A program made the position numbers and the translations under genes. Below the pieces are notes generated by a model, which had not been told where the DNA came from, made no database searches, and was given only the letters and a program-made list of their open reading frames with translations. A stretch of DNA of 64,000 nucleotides from Actinoplanes siamensis (lineage in GTDB: Bacteria > Actinomycetota > Actinomycetes > Mycobacteriales > Micromonosporaceae). Below, piece after piece: positions 45,920 through 54,874 of this stretch. Each line of letters opens with the position of its first letter. Positions within the stretch are counted from its first letter, which is position 1. The stretch lies in assembly GCF_016862395.1 (NCBI RefSeq), contig NZ_BOMW01000021.1:62001-126000 (forward strand), written 5' to 3'.

Positions 45920-46669
45920 ATGCCTGCTGTGGATTGGGTCACCGACTTCTACACCCGCACGGGCGACTGGTGGGGCGGCGCCGAAGCCAAGGTCACCAAC
46001 ACCGACCACCAACGCGCGGCACGCGTCCGCGCCCACGCCAGCCGGGCCGGGGCGCTGTGGGTGCTCGAGCTCGGCTGCGGGTACGGCGGCGCGGCCGTCG
46101 CCACCGCGATGGCCGGGCACACCGTCACCGCCGTCGAGCTCACCGGTCGCGCCGAGCACATCGCACGCCTGGCCGCCGAGCACCACGTCACGCCGACCCT
46201 GGTCCGCGGCGACTTCTACACCGCCGACCCCGGTACCGGATTCGACGCGGTCACCTACTGGGACGGCTTCGGCGTTGGCAGCGACACCGACCAGCGCCGC
46301 CTGCTCAACCGCATCGCCTGCGACTGGCTCGCCCCCGGCGGCGTCGCCCTGATCGACGTCTACAACCCCTTCGACTGGGCCGCCCGGCACGGCAAGCGCG
46401 AACACCGCGACGCCCGGCCCGGGGAGGGCTACCCAGCCGAACTGGACCGGCTGTTCACCTTTGACCAGCACTCCTGCACCGCCATCGACACCTGGTGGGA
46501 GACTGCCCGCCCCAAGCGGCGCATCAGCCAGCGCCTGCGCTGCTACACCCCAGCCGACCTGGCGCTGCTGCTCACCGGGACAGGCCTACGCCTCGATGCC
46601 ACGCACCCGCCGCTCGACCCGGACGACTTCAGCTACCTCGCCGTCCTGCGGCCGGCCGACCAGACCTGA
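45920..46669 (+). CDS. Class I SAM-dependent methyltransferase
   Basis: 249 residues, ATG start. Rossmann-like fold: VLELGCGYGGAAVATAM (SAM loop), TVTAVELTGRAEHI, DAVTYWDGFGVGSD and WLAPGGVALIDVYNPFDW. The substrate is unknown; the C-terminal beta-region (PKRRISQRLRCYTPADL) resembles small-molecule methyltransferases. It stands alone between a terminator and a degraded region. Confidence 0.85.
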   Translation: MPAVDWVTDFYTRTGDWWGGAEAKVTNTDHQRAARVRAHASRAGALWVLELGCGYGGAAVATAMAGHTVTAVELTGRAEHIARLAAEHHVTPTLVRGDFYTADPGTGFDAVTYWDGFGVGSDTDQRRLLNRIACDWLAPGGVALIDVYNPFDWAARHGKREHRDARPGEGYPAELDRLFTFDQHSCTAIDTWWETARPKRRISQRLRCYTPADLALLLTGTGLRLDATHPPLDPDDFSYLAVLRPADQT

Positions 46670-47001
46670 GAGCATGCTGGTCAGGCATGCGAGGGCGGCC
46701 GGCTTGAGCAGGACGATGCAGTAGGCGGGGGTGGCCTGCCCGTAAGCACGGGAGTCCGGGCTGCGGCTGTTTCCACGTGCCGGCCGACGTCCCGGCGCAC
46801 GGCAAATCGTCGTTGAGACTCTCGGCGACGAGGACGACATGCCTTTGTTTACTGGTTCATGAACGGCCCGCCAGCCAACATGAAGGGTCGGAAAGACATC
46901 TCTGGTAAAGGCTGGTCGGCTGTTTTCGATCGATCACCAGAAGCAATGCGATTCACAGTGGGACACCGACGCCCGCAACGCACTCATGCCGCGCGGAGCG
47001 C

Positions 47002-47202
47002 GTGTTCCGCTGGCTCACCCTTACGGTGAACGCGACGAACGGCGAGTGTCTTGAGGTGCACGAAAGCGCGGAAGGCTTCGCGGAAGCCGTAGCCGAACTG
47101 TGCCAGACATCGGGCATCTCGGCACCCGACGTTGCGGCCTTGTCAGCGGTCGAAATGGTGATTTGGCCAGGCTCTGCACACAGCCCGGTCCGGTTTCCAT
47201 GA
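47002..47202 (+). CDS. Unrecognised short open frame
   Basis: 66 codons from GTG. Composition is protein-like (NGECLEVHESAEGFAEAVAEL, APDVAALSAVEMV) with acidic helices, but there is no ribosome site and no family. Its 3' end overlaps the transposase remnant, so it could itself be a fragment. Confidence 0.25.
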   Translation: MFRWLTLTVNATNGECLEVHESAEGFAEAVAELCQTSGISAPDVAALSAVEMVIWPGSAHSPVRFP

Positions 47203-47375
47203 GGCACGCCGCGGCTTGCTGTGGCGACGGCGGGTAGAGGATCGCGTCGATGATCGGTCGACGGTGGTGCTTCTCCGGACGGCCGCCGCCGGAGCGGCGA
47301 CAGGCCGGTGTGCTGAGCAAAGGTCGAGAATCTCCCACTCGGCGTCGGCGGTACCGGAGGGGTAGCGGCGCAGGC
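47189..47375 (-). mobile_element. IS5-family transposase N-terminal fragment
   Basis: Leftward from 47373 the frame LRRYPSGTADAEWEIL matches the IS5-type opening RRYPSDxTDAEWxIL. After a frameshift it continues LLSTPACRRSGGGRPEKHHRRPIIDAILY, as in PGGRPRKHxRRxIVDAILY. It then degenerates. It is clearly inactive; no terminal repeats are visible. Confidence 0.7.
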
Positions 47376-47749
47376 GGGCTTCGCAGCCATATGCGCAGCC
47401 GGCTCGGGGTCGCTGCCCGGCGGCAGACCGGACAGGCTTCAATGTCAAGGCGGGCTCTTGGGGGCAGCAGGGTGTAGGAACCGTCTGCTTAGTCACGTAG
47501 CACAGGACTCGCCAGATAGATCACGAACGGGCTCTACGGTTCCGCTGATTAATTGACGCTGGTCTATCATAAGCCAGCCAGCTCAGCAGTCCCCCAGCTT
47601 TGTGGACCGGTTCAGCTCCAACTCCCCCTGACGATCGAAGGACGTGATGGCCACAGGCGGCCGCTCACCGGGGCCGTGCGGCAGCGGGACAGCAGTTCAG
47701 ATCCATCGAGAGATCGGAGTCCGCCACCTTGGACAGGGAAGACCTTCAC

Positions 47750-50700
47750 ATGGTGAAGACCAATTCTGTGCACTCGCGAGGAAGGAGGCACGGCAGAGGC
47801 GCCAGGAGTCCAGGGCGCGGGTTCTTGGCGCTCGGGCTGGCGTGGACCATGGCGGTGGGCTCGCTCGGCGCGTTCGCGCGGCCGACTTCGGCGTCCGCCG
47901 AGAGCACGCCGGCGTACAAGAACACCTCGCTGCCCTTCAGTGTCCGTGCGGCGGACTTGGTCTCGCGTATGACGCTGGAGGAGAAGTACGACCAGCTCAT
48001 AGCGATGCAGCCGCATGCGACCTGGCGTCCGAAGCCGAAGGCGATCGACCGGCTGGGCGTGAAATCGTACGGATACTGGGGAGAGGCGAATCACGGGATC
48101 TACTTCCCGACCGTCCCCGGCAACGGCAACTACACGCAGTATCCGCAGAGCACCTCGATCGCATCGACGTGGAATCCGGCCATCACCCGGGAGATCGCCG
48201 GCGGTATCGCCGACGAGGCCCGCGTGACCTACAACACGTCCTGCCCGCCGGGTGTGGCGAATCCCAACCCCGTCGGTGGCGCCTGTCACGGCTTGACCTA
48301 TTGGTCGCCGAACCAGAACCTTAACCGCGATCCCCGGTGGGGGCGGGCGGACGAGTCCTATACCGAGGATCCCTTCCTGGCAGGCCAGGTGGCCGGCGCC
48401 TTCGTGACAGGTTTGCAGGGCAACACCTGGTCGCGTCCCGACACGATTCCCACCCGGGCGCACGACTACGTTCAGGCGGTCGCCACACCGAAGCATTACC
48501 TGGCGAACAACTCCGAGGCGAACCGCGACTTCGGCACGTCGAACTTCACCGAGCGGTCGATGCACGAGTATTTCCTGCCGCCCTTCGCGGCCTCGGCCGG
48601 CGAGGCGGGCGCGCGGTCGCTGATGGTGGCCTACAACGCCTTGTCCGAGGTGGAGAACTACACGACGGACTACCCGTCCGCCTCGAGCTACCCGACCCTG
48701 TGGAGCCCCCGCGACAATGCCACCTCCGGCGGTACTCCCGGGACGCCGGCTGCGGCGAGCCGGTACGCCATCGAGACCATGCTGCGCAGGTCGTACGGCT
48801 TCGACGGTTATGTCGTCTCCGACTGCGATGCGATCACCCGCGTGTACGGAACTGGGACGTCAGGACACTCCTGGCAGCCCGTCCAACTCGGCGGTCAGAC
48901 GCAGATCAGCAAGACCCTCGGCAACGCCTGGGCGCTCAAGGCCGGCACCGATCTTGACTGCTCGGGCGGTGACTACCCCACTGCGACCGGACTCCCGGCG
49001 GCTCAGAGCCAAGGCTTTGTCAGCGAGGCCGACGTCGACATCGCGCTCGTCCGCGCCTTCACCGCGCGGTTCCAGCTGGGCGAGTTCGATCCCGTCGCCT
49101 CGGTCCCGTGGAACAGTGAGTCCTACTCCCTGTCGGCGGCCGGCGATCCTGATGTCAAGCTGGCTTCGCCGGCACATCGTGCGATCGCGCACGAATCTGC
49201 CCTCGAGGCGCCCGTGCTGCTGAAGAACGCCGGCAGGACGCTCCCGTTCGCGGGCGCGGCGACCGGCAAGACAGTCGCCCTGGGCCACGTGGACTCCCTC
49301 AACGGGTTCCAGTCGGGCTCCTACTCCGGGCCCACAGCTGTCAACACCACCTTCGCCCAGGCGTTGGCCGAGCGGACGGGGTCATCCCCCTCGGCCGTGA
49401 CCGGGGGCTCCAACACGCCGTTCCTGTCCAGCCACCTCGCGGTGTTCCCCGACGTCCTCGACACTGATGGCACCGCGATCACCACCTCTGTGTGCGCCAG
49501 CAGCCCCTGTGATCCCGTAGCCGACGCGGCGACCGCCGAATACCAGATCTCACAGGCTGACAATGTCGTGGTGGTCGCCGGTCACCGGAACAACGACGGC
49601 GGCGAGGGCACGGACCGCTCCACGGTCGTCATGCCGCGCATGCAGGCCGAGCTGATCCGGGACTCGATCGCCCCGCTCGCCCAGAAGTACGGCAAGAAGA
49701 TCGTGGTGTGGATCCAGGCCAAGACCATGGTCGACGTCAGCGCCTTCAAGGACCTGCCGAGCGTAGGGGCGATCGTCTGGTCGTCCTTCAACGGCATGTA
49801 CCAGGGCAAGGCGATGGCCGAGTTGCTGTTCAACGACGCGGTGACGCTCGAGGACGGGCGTACCACGGTGGCCAACTTCTCGGGCAAGCTGCCGCTGACC
49901 TGGTACTCCGACGTTGACGCACAACTCGGGCCGGCGGCCGCTCCGGACCGCGCGATCGAAGACTACCGGATGACCAAGGCGGAAGGCGCCAAGTGCGGCC
50001 GGACGTACCTCTACTACCAGGTCGGTCCCGCTTGCGCGGCTCCCCACTACGTGTTCGGTCAAGGTCTGTCGTACTCGCCGTTCGTCTACGGCACCCCGAG
50101 ACTGTCCTCCTCGAAAATCACTCCCAACGATTCGGTGACGGTCTCGGTGCCCGTGTCGAACCGGGTCGCCAACAACCCGGGCAAGGCTGTCGTGGAGGTC
50201 TACGCCCGAGCTCCGAAGGGAGCCGATGGGAACCAGCGCCCGCTCAAGCAGCTGAAGGGTTTGGTCAAGAGCGGCCTGATCGCTGGGACTTCCAAGACGG
50301 TAAAGGTCACCATTGGCGCCGGTGACCTGTGGTTCTGGGACGACGTGAAGCACAAAAAGGTGTTCCCCACCGGCGACTGGACCATCCTGGCCGGTCCGAG
50401 CTCGGCCGACGCGGACCTGAAATCGGTGAGGCTGCGGGTGACCGGACACCGCACGGCCGGCGTCGACGTGGTCTCGGCCCAGCCGGACGCCACCGAGTTG
50501 AGCCTGGACACCCCCGACAACCGGATCAACGCCCAACTGTCGGTCACCAAGCACGACATGACGTTCTGGGATCTTTCCGACCGGGCGCTCAAGGCGAAGT
50601 ACACCTCCTCCAACCCGGCGGTCGCGACGGTCGACGCCAACGGCTCGGTCAAGCCCGTGTCCACCGGCGCCGCCCTGATCACGGCCAAGGCCACCGCCAA

Positions 50701-51160
50701 CGGGGAGAGCAAGTCGACCACCTTCCCGGTCGTGGTGACCTCCGGGGCACCGGACGCCACCGGCTCGGCGTTGCCGAACGCCTACACGTCGCGGGTCGAC
50801 TTCGGTGACCGGGAAGTTAGGCTCGACCAGGCATCCTTGGGGACAAAGCTGTCCGCGAGCGTGTTTCCGGCCAACCCGACAACGACGTACAGCTACCAGA
50901 TCGCCCCGATGGATACCAACACCGCCGGAGCGAGCGTCACCTCGGCGGGAGTCCTGACCGCGGCCAGGGCCGGGCACGTACGGGTCACTGTCACCGCAAC
51001 CAGTGCCGGCGTGCAAACGTCGGAATCCGCTCTGATCACGATCCCACCCAAGTGCCGGTTCGCCGGGGTGGGGCCACCGCTGGCCGGCGACGGCTCGGCC
51101 CGCGTGCCTACGAGTTGCGGATCGACCAGGGCGACGGCTTCGGTCAAGCCATCGCCCTGA
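47750..51160 (+). CDS. Large secreted GH3 beta-glycosidase with C-terminal Ig-like domains
   Basis: 1136 residues from ATG 47750, with AGGGAAG upstream. Signal peptide to about residue 50. GH3 N-terminal barrel: GYWGEANHGI, NLNRDPRWGR and nucleophile D358 in GYVVSDCDAI. The C-terminal GH3 sandwich (VLLKNAGRTLPF) is followed by a fibronectin III-like domain (NPGKAVVEVYARAPKG) and two bacterial Ig-like repeats (SNPAVATVDANGSVKPVSTG). It resembles beta-xylosidase/glucosidase GH3s such as those for plant xylans. The last ~45 residues (PKCRFAGVGPPLAG..) look unlike a domain end. The +1 frame there reads AYELRIDQGDGFGQAIALNIS, so a late frameshift is possible. Confidence 0.87.
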   Translation: MVKTNSVHSRGRRHGRGARSPGRGFLALGLAWTMAVGSLGAFARPTSASAESTPAYKNTSLPFSVRAADLVSRMTLEEKYDQLIAMQPHATWRPKPKAIDRLGVKSYGYWGEANHGIYFPTVPGNGNYTQYPQSTSIASTWNPAITREIAGGIADEARVTYNTSCPPGVANPNPVGGACHGLTYWSPNQNLNRDPRWGRADESYTEDPFLAGQVAGAFVTGLQGNTWSRPDTIPTRAHDYVQAVATPKHYLANNSEANRDFGTSNFTERSMHEYFLPPFAASAGEAGARSLMVAYNALSEVENYTTDYPSASSYPTLWSPRDNATSGGTPGTPAAASRYAIETMLRRSYGFDGYVVSDCDAITRVYGTGTSGHSWQPVQLGGQTQISKTLGNAWALKAGTDLDCSGGDYPTATGLPAAQSQGFVSEADVDIALVRAFTARFQLGEFDPVASVPWNSESYSLSAAGDPDVKLASPAHRAIAHESALEAPVLLKNAGRTLPFAGAATGKTVALGHVDSLNGFQSGSYSGPTAVNTTFAQALAERTGSSPSAVTGGSNTPFLSSHLAVFPDVLDTDGTAITTSVCASSPCDPVADAATAEYQISQADNVVVVAGHRNNDGGEGTDRSTVVMPRMQAELIRDSIAPLAQKYGKKIVVWIQAKTMVDVSAFKDLPSVGAIVWSSFNGMYQGKAMAELLFNDAVTLEDGRTTVANFSGKLPLTWYSDVDAQLGPAAAPDRAIEDYRMTKAEGAKCGRTYLYYQVGPACAAPHYVFGQGLSYSPFVYGTPRLSSSKITPNDSVTVSVPVSNRVANNPGKAVVEVYARAPKGADGNQRPLKQLKGLVKSGLIAGTSKTVKVTIGAGDLWFWDDVKHKKVFPTGDWTILAGPSSADADLKSVRLRVTGHRTAGVDVVSAQPDATELSLDTPDNRINAQLSVTKHDMTFWDLSDRALKAKYTSSNPAVATVDANGSVKPVSTGAALITAKATANGESKSTTFPVVVTSGAPDATGSALPNAYTSRVDFGDREVRLDQASLGTKLSASVFPANPTTTYSYQIAPMDTNTAGASVTSAGVLTAARAGHVRVTVTATSAGVQTSESALITIPPKCRFAGVGPPLAGDGSARVPTSCGSTRATASVKPSP

Positions 51161-51683
51161 ACATCAGCTGATCTCGCGTCACACGGCCGGCCGCCAACGA
51201 TCGTCCCGACCAACCGGGTAGCCCGAGGGTGTCAGGTCCTCGGGCTACCCGGCACCGACCCGGCTCGCTCCGTGCACCCTGGTGCCGCGAAACAGCCCAA
51301 TCGGGAGTCGTCGGCCAGCGCTTTTCGGCAGGGCTCAACCATTCACTATCACCGTTCCGGCGCAGGGTTGCGACGGTCGCTTGTCGATGCAACCCACCGT
51401 TCGGTCCGCCCCTGACGACTGCACTGTCGTGATTGTCCTGGCCGTCGTCCTCCCACCCGCACTCATCGCAGATTTCGTAGCTCCCTCGCTCCGACAACGT
51501 GGCGTGGCCGCAGCACGGACAGGTGTAAGGAGCATCGCGGACCGCCGCGATCACGTTCTTCAGCGAGACGTAATGGTGTAGCCAATCCGTCCTGCGGCGG
51601 GTCAGGTCGTCTTGGACGGGAGCATTCTCCGTCGACTGGTGGGCTACGGCAGGGCTGTCTCGGGAATTTGGATCCGCTTCCAT
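51144..51683 (-). CDS. Cysteine-rich CPCC-family protein, 3' part probably shifted
   Basis: 179 residues as an open frame from ATG 51683. Residues 30-97 match the CPCC family: WLHHYVSLKNVIAAV, YTCPCCGHATLSERGSYEICDECGWEDDGQD and VVRGGPNGG. Family members normally end about 25 residues later with an ARRNF-like helix. Here the frame runs 80 residues further with no similarity and straight through a terminator hairpin (51214-51252). A frameshift after the GGPNGG block is likely. Function of the family is unknown; four cysteines suggest metal binding. Confidence 0.65.
   Translation of the reverse strand: MEADPNSRDSPAVAHQSTENAPVQDDLTRRRTDWLHHYVSLKNVIAAVRDAPYTCPCCGHATLSERGSYEICDECGWEDDGQDNHDSAVVRGGPNGGLHRQATVATLRRNGDSEWLSPAEKRWPTTPDWAVSRHQGARSEPGRCRVARGPDTLGLPGWSGRSLAAGRVTRDQLMFRAMA
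51214..51252. terminator. Terminator hairpin downstream of the GH3 gene
   Basis: A perfect 15-bp stem CCGGGTAGCCCGAGG / CCTCGGGCTACCCGG with a 9-base loop lies 53 bases after the GH3 stop. It also lies inside the extended CPCC frame. Confidence 0.7.
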
Positions 51684-51822
51684 ATGGTGGTTTGCCGCCG
51701 ATAACGCGCGATCCTTGCGGTCGGAGGCTGCTCCAGGTCTCCATGACCCCCGTCGCGTGAGGTTCAGGACGGCGGCCCGCGCCCAGTCTTGGAAACGAAG
51801 GCCGAGATCGTGGAGTTGTCGT

Positions 51823-52113
51823 TCAGGTGCCGTCGACGATCAGCCTTGTGCTATCCGTGTTACGGATACGAAGGGGGGCGATGGCTTGGTATTCCGGCGA
51901 TTCGTTCCAGGACTTCGCCGCAACGGCGTCGGGAAACTCCACCAAGACAATCTGGCCCGGCTGGCAATCTCCCTCGACGACCTCGACCGCACCGCCTCGG
52001 GCGAGGTACCGGCCGCCATAGGGCTCGAGTGTCGCGGCAACTCGCGAGCGGTACTCGGCCAACTCCTCTGCGTCCCCGGTCAACTGCACATTCGCGATCA
52101 GATAGGCGGTCAC
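51823..52113 (-). CDS. DUF1330 family protein
   Basis: 96 residues from GTG 52113 (TAYLIANVQLTGDAEELAEYR), chosen because the family starts at this point; GTG 52152 would add 13 residues. It is a dimeric ferredoxin-like alpha/beta fold: YGGRYLARGGAVEVVEGD, GQIVLVEFPDAVAAKSWNESPEYQAI. DUF1330 proteins are small cytoplasmic proteins of unknown function. Confidence 0.85.
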   Translation of the reverse strand: MTAYLIANVQLTGDAEELAEYRSRVAATLEPYGGRYLARGGAVEVVEGDCQPGQIVLVEFPDAVAAKSWNESPEYQAIAPLRIRNTDSTRLIVDGT

Positions 52114-52289
52114 GGTCGCACCGTACTCGACTCGCCACTCCGTAGCGATCACATTTCATCCCAAGATCGACTGGGTAGCCAGGCGGGCGGTCGCTCATCG
52201 CGGCCGTGCTGGCCGCGCTGTGTCCGAGCGTGAGTTCGGCGCTGTGGCCAACCGTCACACCCGGCACCGCCGGGCTGATCGCGATCGGA

Positions 52290-52655
52290 TGGATCGGCCG
52301 GGCCGCCACGCAGGGCCGACCGCTGCTGTCCGCGGTCGCCACCGACATGCTCATCCAGCGGTTCCCCGCCGATCGGGCGGCGGTGCCGGCCGCCGCGGAG
52401 CGTCGTCTCGGCGATCTCACCGAACGGGAGTTGGAGGTGGTCGCGCTGGCCGCCGAGGGCCTGCCCAACGAGCACATCGGGCAGCGGCTCAACCTGGCCA
52501 CGCTCACCGTGAAGACCCACGTCAACCGGGCCAGGACCAAGCTTGGCGTCCACGATCGTGCCGGTTTGGTGGTGATCGCCTACGGCTCCGGCCCGGTCGA
52601 TCACCTCCGCGAGCGGATCATGATTCCTATTAAAACGGTAGGCGGTGTAGGTTAG
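52290..52655 (+). pseudogene. 5'-truncated NarL/LuxR-type response regulator
   Basis: The frame keeps the end of the receiver-output linker (RPLLSAVATDMLIQRF) and a full LuxR helix-turn-helix (LTERELEVVALAAEGLPNEHIGQRLNLATLTVKTHVNRARTKLG, continuing DRAGLVVIAY). The receiver domain is gone. Upstream codons from 52206 keep the frame open but carry no homology. With no receiver and no evident start it is most likely dead, though a stand-alone LuxR peptide is possible. Confidence 0.7.
52626..52642 (+). promoter_or_regulatory. CCTA-N9-TAGG palindrome before the LysR gene
   Basis: CCTATTAAAACGGTAGG lies 74 bases upstream of the LysR start and matches the site at 53615 in form. It fits the T-N11-A rule for LysR operators and would serve autoregulation. 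Confidence 0.6.
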
Positions 52656-52715
52656 GGCGGCAGCATCCGGTGAGAGGCGCAGCCGATCACCCGCCAACCG
52701 CCGCCCGGAGTCCCC

Positions 52716-53627
52716 ATGCGCCTGGAACAGATCGAATACCTCGTCGCCGTCAGCAAGCACGGCTCACTGCGCCGCGCAAGCGAGCACCTGCACGTCTCGC
52801 AGCCCGCGCTGAGCGAGGCCATCGCCAAGCTCGAACGCGAGCTCGGCGTCACCCTGCTCGACCGGCGCCGCTCCGGCGCCCGGATCAGCCACGCCGGCAG
52901 TGACCTGCTGCAACCCATGGGCGAGGTGCTCGACGCCGTCGCCCGGCTGCGCGCCGCCGCCGGTGACCAGCTCGCCTCGCGGCGGCTGCTGCGCGTCGGG
53001 ACGGTCAACGCCGGGACGGTCACCCTGCTGCTCCCGGCCCTGCGCTCCTTCCAGACCCAGCATCCCAGCTCGCTCGTCGAGGTCTGCAACCTGCAGCAGG
53101 ACGACATCTACCGGCGGGTCACCGAGGGCACCCTCGAAGTCGGGCTGGTCAACCTGCTCGACGGCGACGACGTCCCACCCGAGCTCGATCACACCCCGCT
53201 GGCGACCGGCCGCCCGGTGGCGGTCATCCCGGCCGGGCACCCGCTCGCCGAACGCGACGAGGTCAGCGCCGACGATCTGCGCGGGGAGCACTTCGTCGCG
53301 ATGCGCGCCGGATACCTGATGCACCGCTTCGCGCACCGGCTCTTCGGCGACGATCTACCGCTGGAGTGGTACGCCGCGGACGGCGCCGAAATGGGCAAGA
53401 TCATGGCCGCGCAGGGAATCGGGATCACCCTGCTGCCGGACTACAGCGTGACGGGCGATCCTCTGGAACGGGCCGGGCTCATCGTTGCGCGCCCGCTCAC
53501 CAGCGACCACACGTCGGTGACCATGGTCGCGGTCCGCCGACGGCAGGCCCGGGTCCCGGCCGTGGTCCAGGACATGATCGGCCAACTCCAGCACGTTCGC
53601 CGTAACATACAAAGCCTACGGGTGTGA
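52716..53627 (+). CDS. LysR-family regulator of the sulfur-scavenging cluster
   Basis: 303 residues, ATG start after CGGAG. Winged helix MRLEQIEYLVAVSKHGSLRRASEHLHVSQPALSEAI at 1-36. The effector domain starts near 90 (LLRVGTVNAGTVTLLLPAL). Head of the sulfone/sulfonate cluster in the same direction, so likely the Cbl/CysB-like controller in function, though its sequence is of the generic LysR type. Its last codons overlap the second CCTA-N9-TAGG palindrome. Confidence 0.92.
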   Translation: MRLEQIEYLVAVSKHGSLRRASEHLHVSQPALSEAIAKLERELGVTLLDRRRSGARISHAGSDLLQPMGEVLDAVARLRAAAGDQLASRRLLRVGTVNAGTVTLLLPALRSFQTQHPSSLVEVCNLQQDDIYRRVTEGTLEVGLVNLLDGDDVPPELDHTPLATGRPVAVIPAGHPLAERDEVSADDLRGEHFVAMRAGYLMHRFAHRLFGDDLPLEWYAADGAEMGKIMAAQGIGITLLPDYSVTGDPLERAGLIVARPLTSDHTSVTMVAVRRRQARVPAVVQDMIGQLQHVRRNIQSLRV

Positions 53628-53631
53628 TAGG
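53615..53631 (+). promoter_or_regulatory. CCTA-N9-TAGG palindrome before the SsuD-like gene
   Basis: CCTACGGGTGTGATAGG overlaps the stop codon of the LysR gene (TGA 53625-53627). It lies 101 bases upstream of the first monooxygenase and is followed by a run of seven T. The same half-sites and spacing occur at 52626. Confidence 0.65.
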
Positions 53632-53731
53632 TTTTTTTGATCGCCGGTAAGGCAAGCGGTATTGGACTTCACCGCCCCCGACCACACATTCTGGTCCCCA
53701 GATCATCGATTACTTCCGAAGGGCGTTCCTG

Positions 53732-54871
53732 ATGGGAATCGTTCTGCACTGGTTCCTGCCCACCAACGGCGATTCCCGCACCGACCTCAGCCTAGGCAAC
53801 GCGGTCGGCGTCGAGGGCAGCCGGGTGACCGGTGACGGCGGCACCGAACGCGCGCCCGGCATCTCCTACATCGGCCAGATCGCCCGCTCCGCCGAGCTGC
53901 TCGGCTTCACCGGCGCGCTGACCCCGACCAGTTCCTGGTGCGAGGACGCCTGGGTGATGACCGCTGGGCTGACCCAGGTCACCGAACGGTTCAAGTTCCT
54001 GGTCGCGGCCCGTCCCGGCCTGATGTCGCCCACCCTCGCGGCCCACATGGCGGCGACCTACCAGCGGATCTCCGGCAACCGGCTGCTGCTCAACATCGTG
54101 ACCGGGGGCGACGACGCCGAACAGCGACGATTCGGCGACCACCTGAGCAAGATCGAGCGCTACGCCCGCGCCGGCGAGTTCCTGCACGTCTTCCGCGAGC
54201 TGTGGAGCGGGGAGAGCGTCGACTTCAGCGGCGAGCACTACGACATCCGGGACGCCCGGATCATTCCGTCGCGGGTGCGGCCCGACATCTACCTGGGCGG
54301 CTCCTCACCGGCCGCGGTCGACGTCGCCGCCGCGTACGCCGATGTCTATCTGACCTGGGGTGAACCACCGGCCGCGGTCGCCGAGAAGCTCGACCAGGTC
54401 CGCCGCCGAGCCAAGGAAGCCGGCCGGGAACTGCGGTTCGGCATCCGGCTGCACGTCATCGCCCGCGAGACCGCCGACGAGGCGTGGGAGCAGGCGGACC
54501 GGCTGCTCGCCGGGCTCGACGAGGCCGCGATCGAGCGGGCCCAGGCGATCCAGCAGGCGTCCGGGTCCGAGGGCCAGCGCCGGATGACCGCGCTGCACGG
54601 CGGGCGCACCGACGCGCTGGTGGTCTCCCCCAACCTGTGGGCCGGCGTCGGGCTGGTCCGCGGTGGCGCCGGGACCGCTCTGGTCGGCAGCCACGAGGAG
54701 GTCGCCGACCGGATCGCCGAGTACCACGACCTCGGCATCGACGAGTTCATCCTCTCCGGCTACCCGCACCTGGAAGAGGCCTACCGCGTCGGCGAGGGGG
54801 TGATCCCGGCGCTGCGGCGCCGCGGATTGCTGGCCGCGCCGCATTCCGATCCCAGATTCACGGAGGTTTGA
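53732..54871 (+). CDS. FMNH2-dependent alkanesulfonate monooxygenase (SsuD-like)
   Basis: 379 residues, ATG with GAAGGG upstream. It is a luciferase-like barrel with the SsuD-type opening (VLHWFLPTNGDSR), LTPTSSWCEDAWVMTAGLTQ, RFKFLVAARPGLMSP and NIVTGGDDAEQRRFGD. It should cleave C-S bonds of alkanesulfonates to sulfite and aldehyde using reduced FMN supplied by the reductase at 56065. First enzyme of a four-gene run with gaps of 3, 2 and 15 bases. Confidence 0.9.
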   Translation: MGIVLHWFLPTNGDSRTDLSLGNAVGVEGSRVTGDGGTERAPGISYIGQIARSAELLGFTGALTPTSSWCEDAWVMTAGLTQVTERFKFLVAARPGLMSPTLAAHMAATYQRISGNRLLLNIVTGGDDAEQRRFGDHLSKIERYARAGEFLHVFRELWSGESVDFSGEHYDIRDARIIPSRVRPDIYLGGSSPAAVDVAAAYADVYLTWGEPPAAVAEKLDQVRRRAKEAGRELRFGIRLHVIARETADEAWEQADRLLAGLDEAAIERAQAIQQASGSEGQRRMTALHGGRTDALVVSPNLWAGVGLVRGGAGTALVGSHEEVADRIAEYHDLGIDEFILSGYPHLEEAYRVGEGVIPALRRRGLLAAPHSDPRFTEV

Positions 54872-54874
54872 CCC

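Larger units (their letters stand above)
46670..47749. other. Degraded kilobase before the GH3 gene
   Basis: No intact gene of known family is seen. It contains an IS5-like transposase remnant (47189-47375) and a weak unrecognised frame at 47002-47202. GC content falls in 46840-47020 and 47480-47600, below that of neighbouring genes, consistent with acquired or decayed DNA. Confidence 0.55.

Noticed and set aside
47553..47570. TTGACG and TATCAT upstream of the GH3 gene as a promoter.
   Set aside because: The two elements are only 6 bases apart, so they cannot form one promoter; no LacI-type operator is present.
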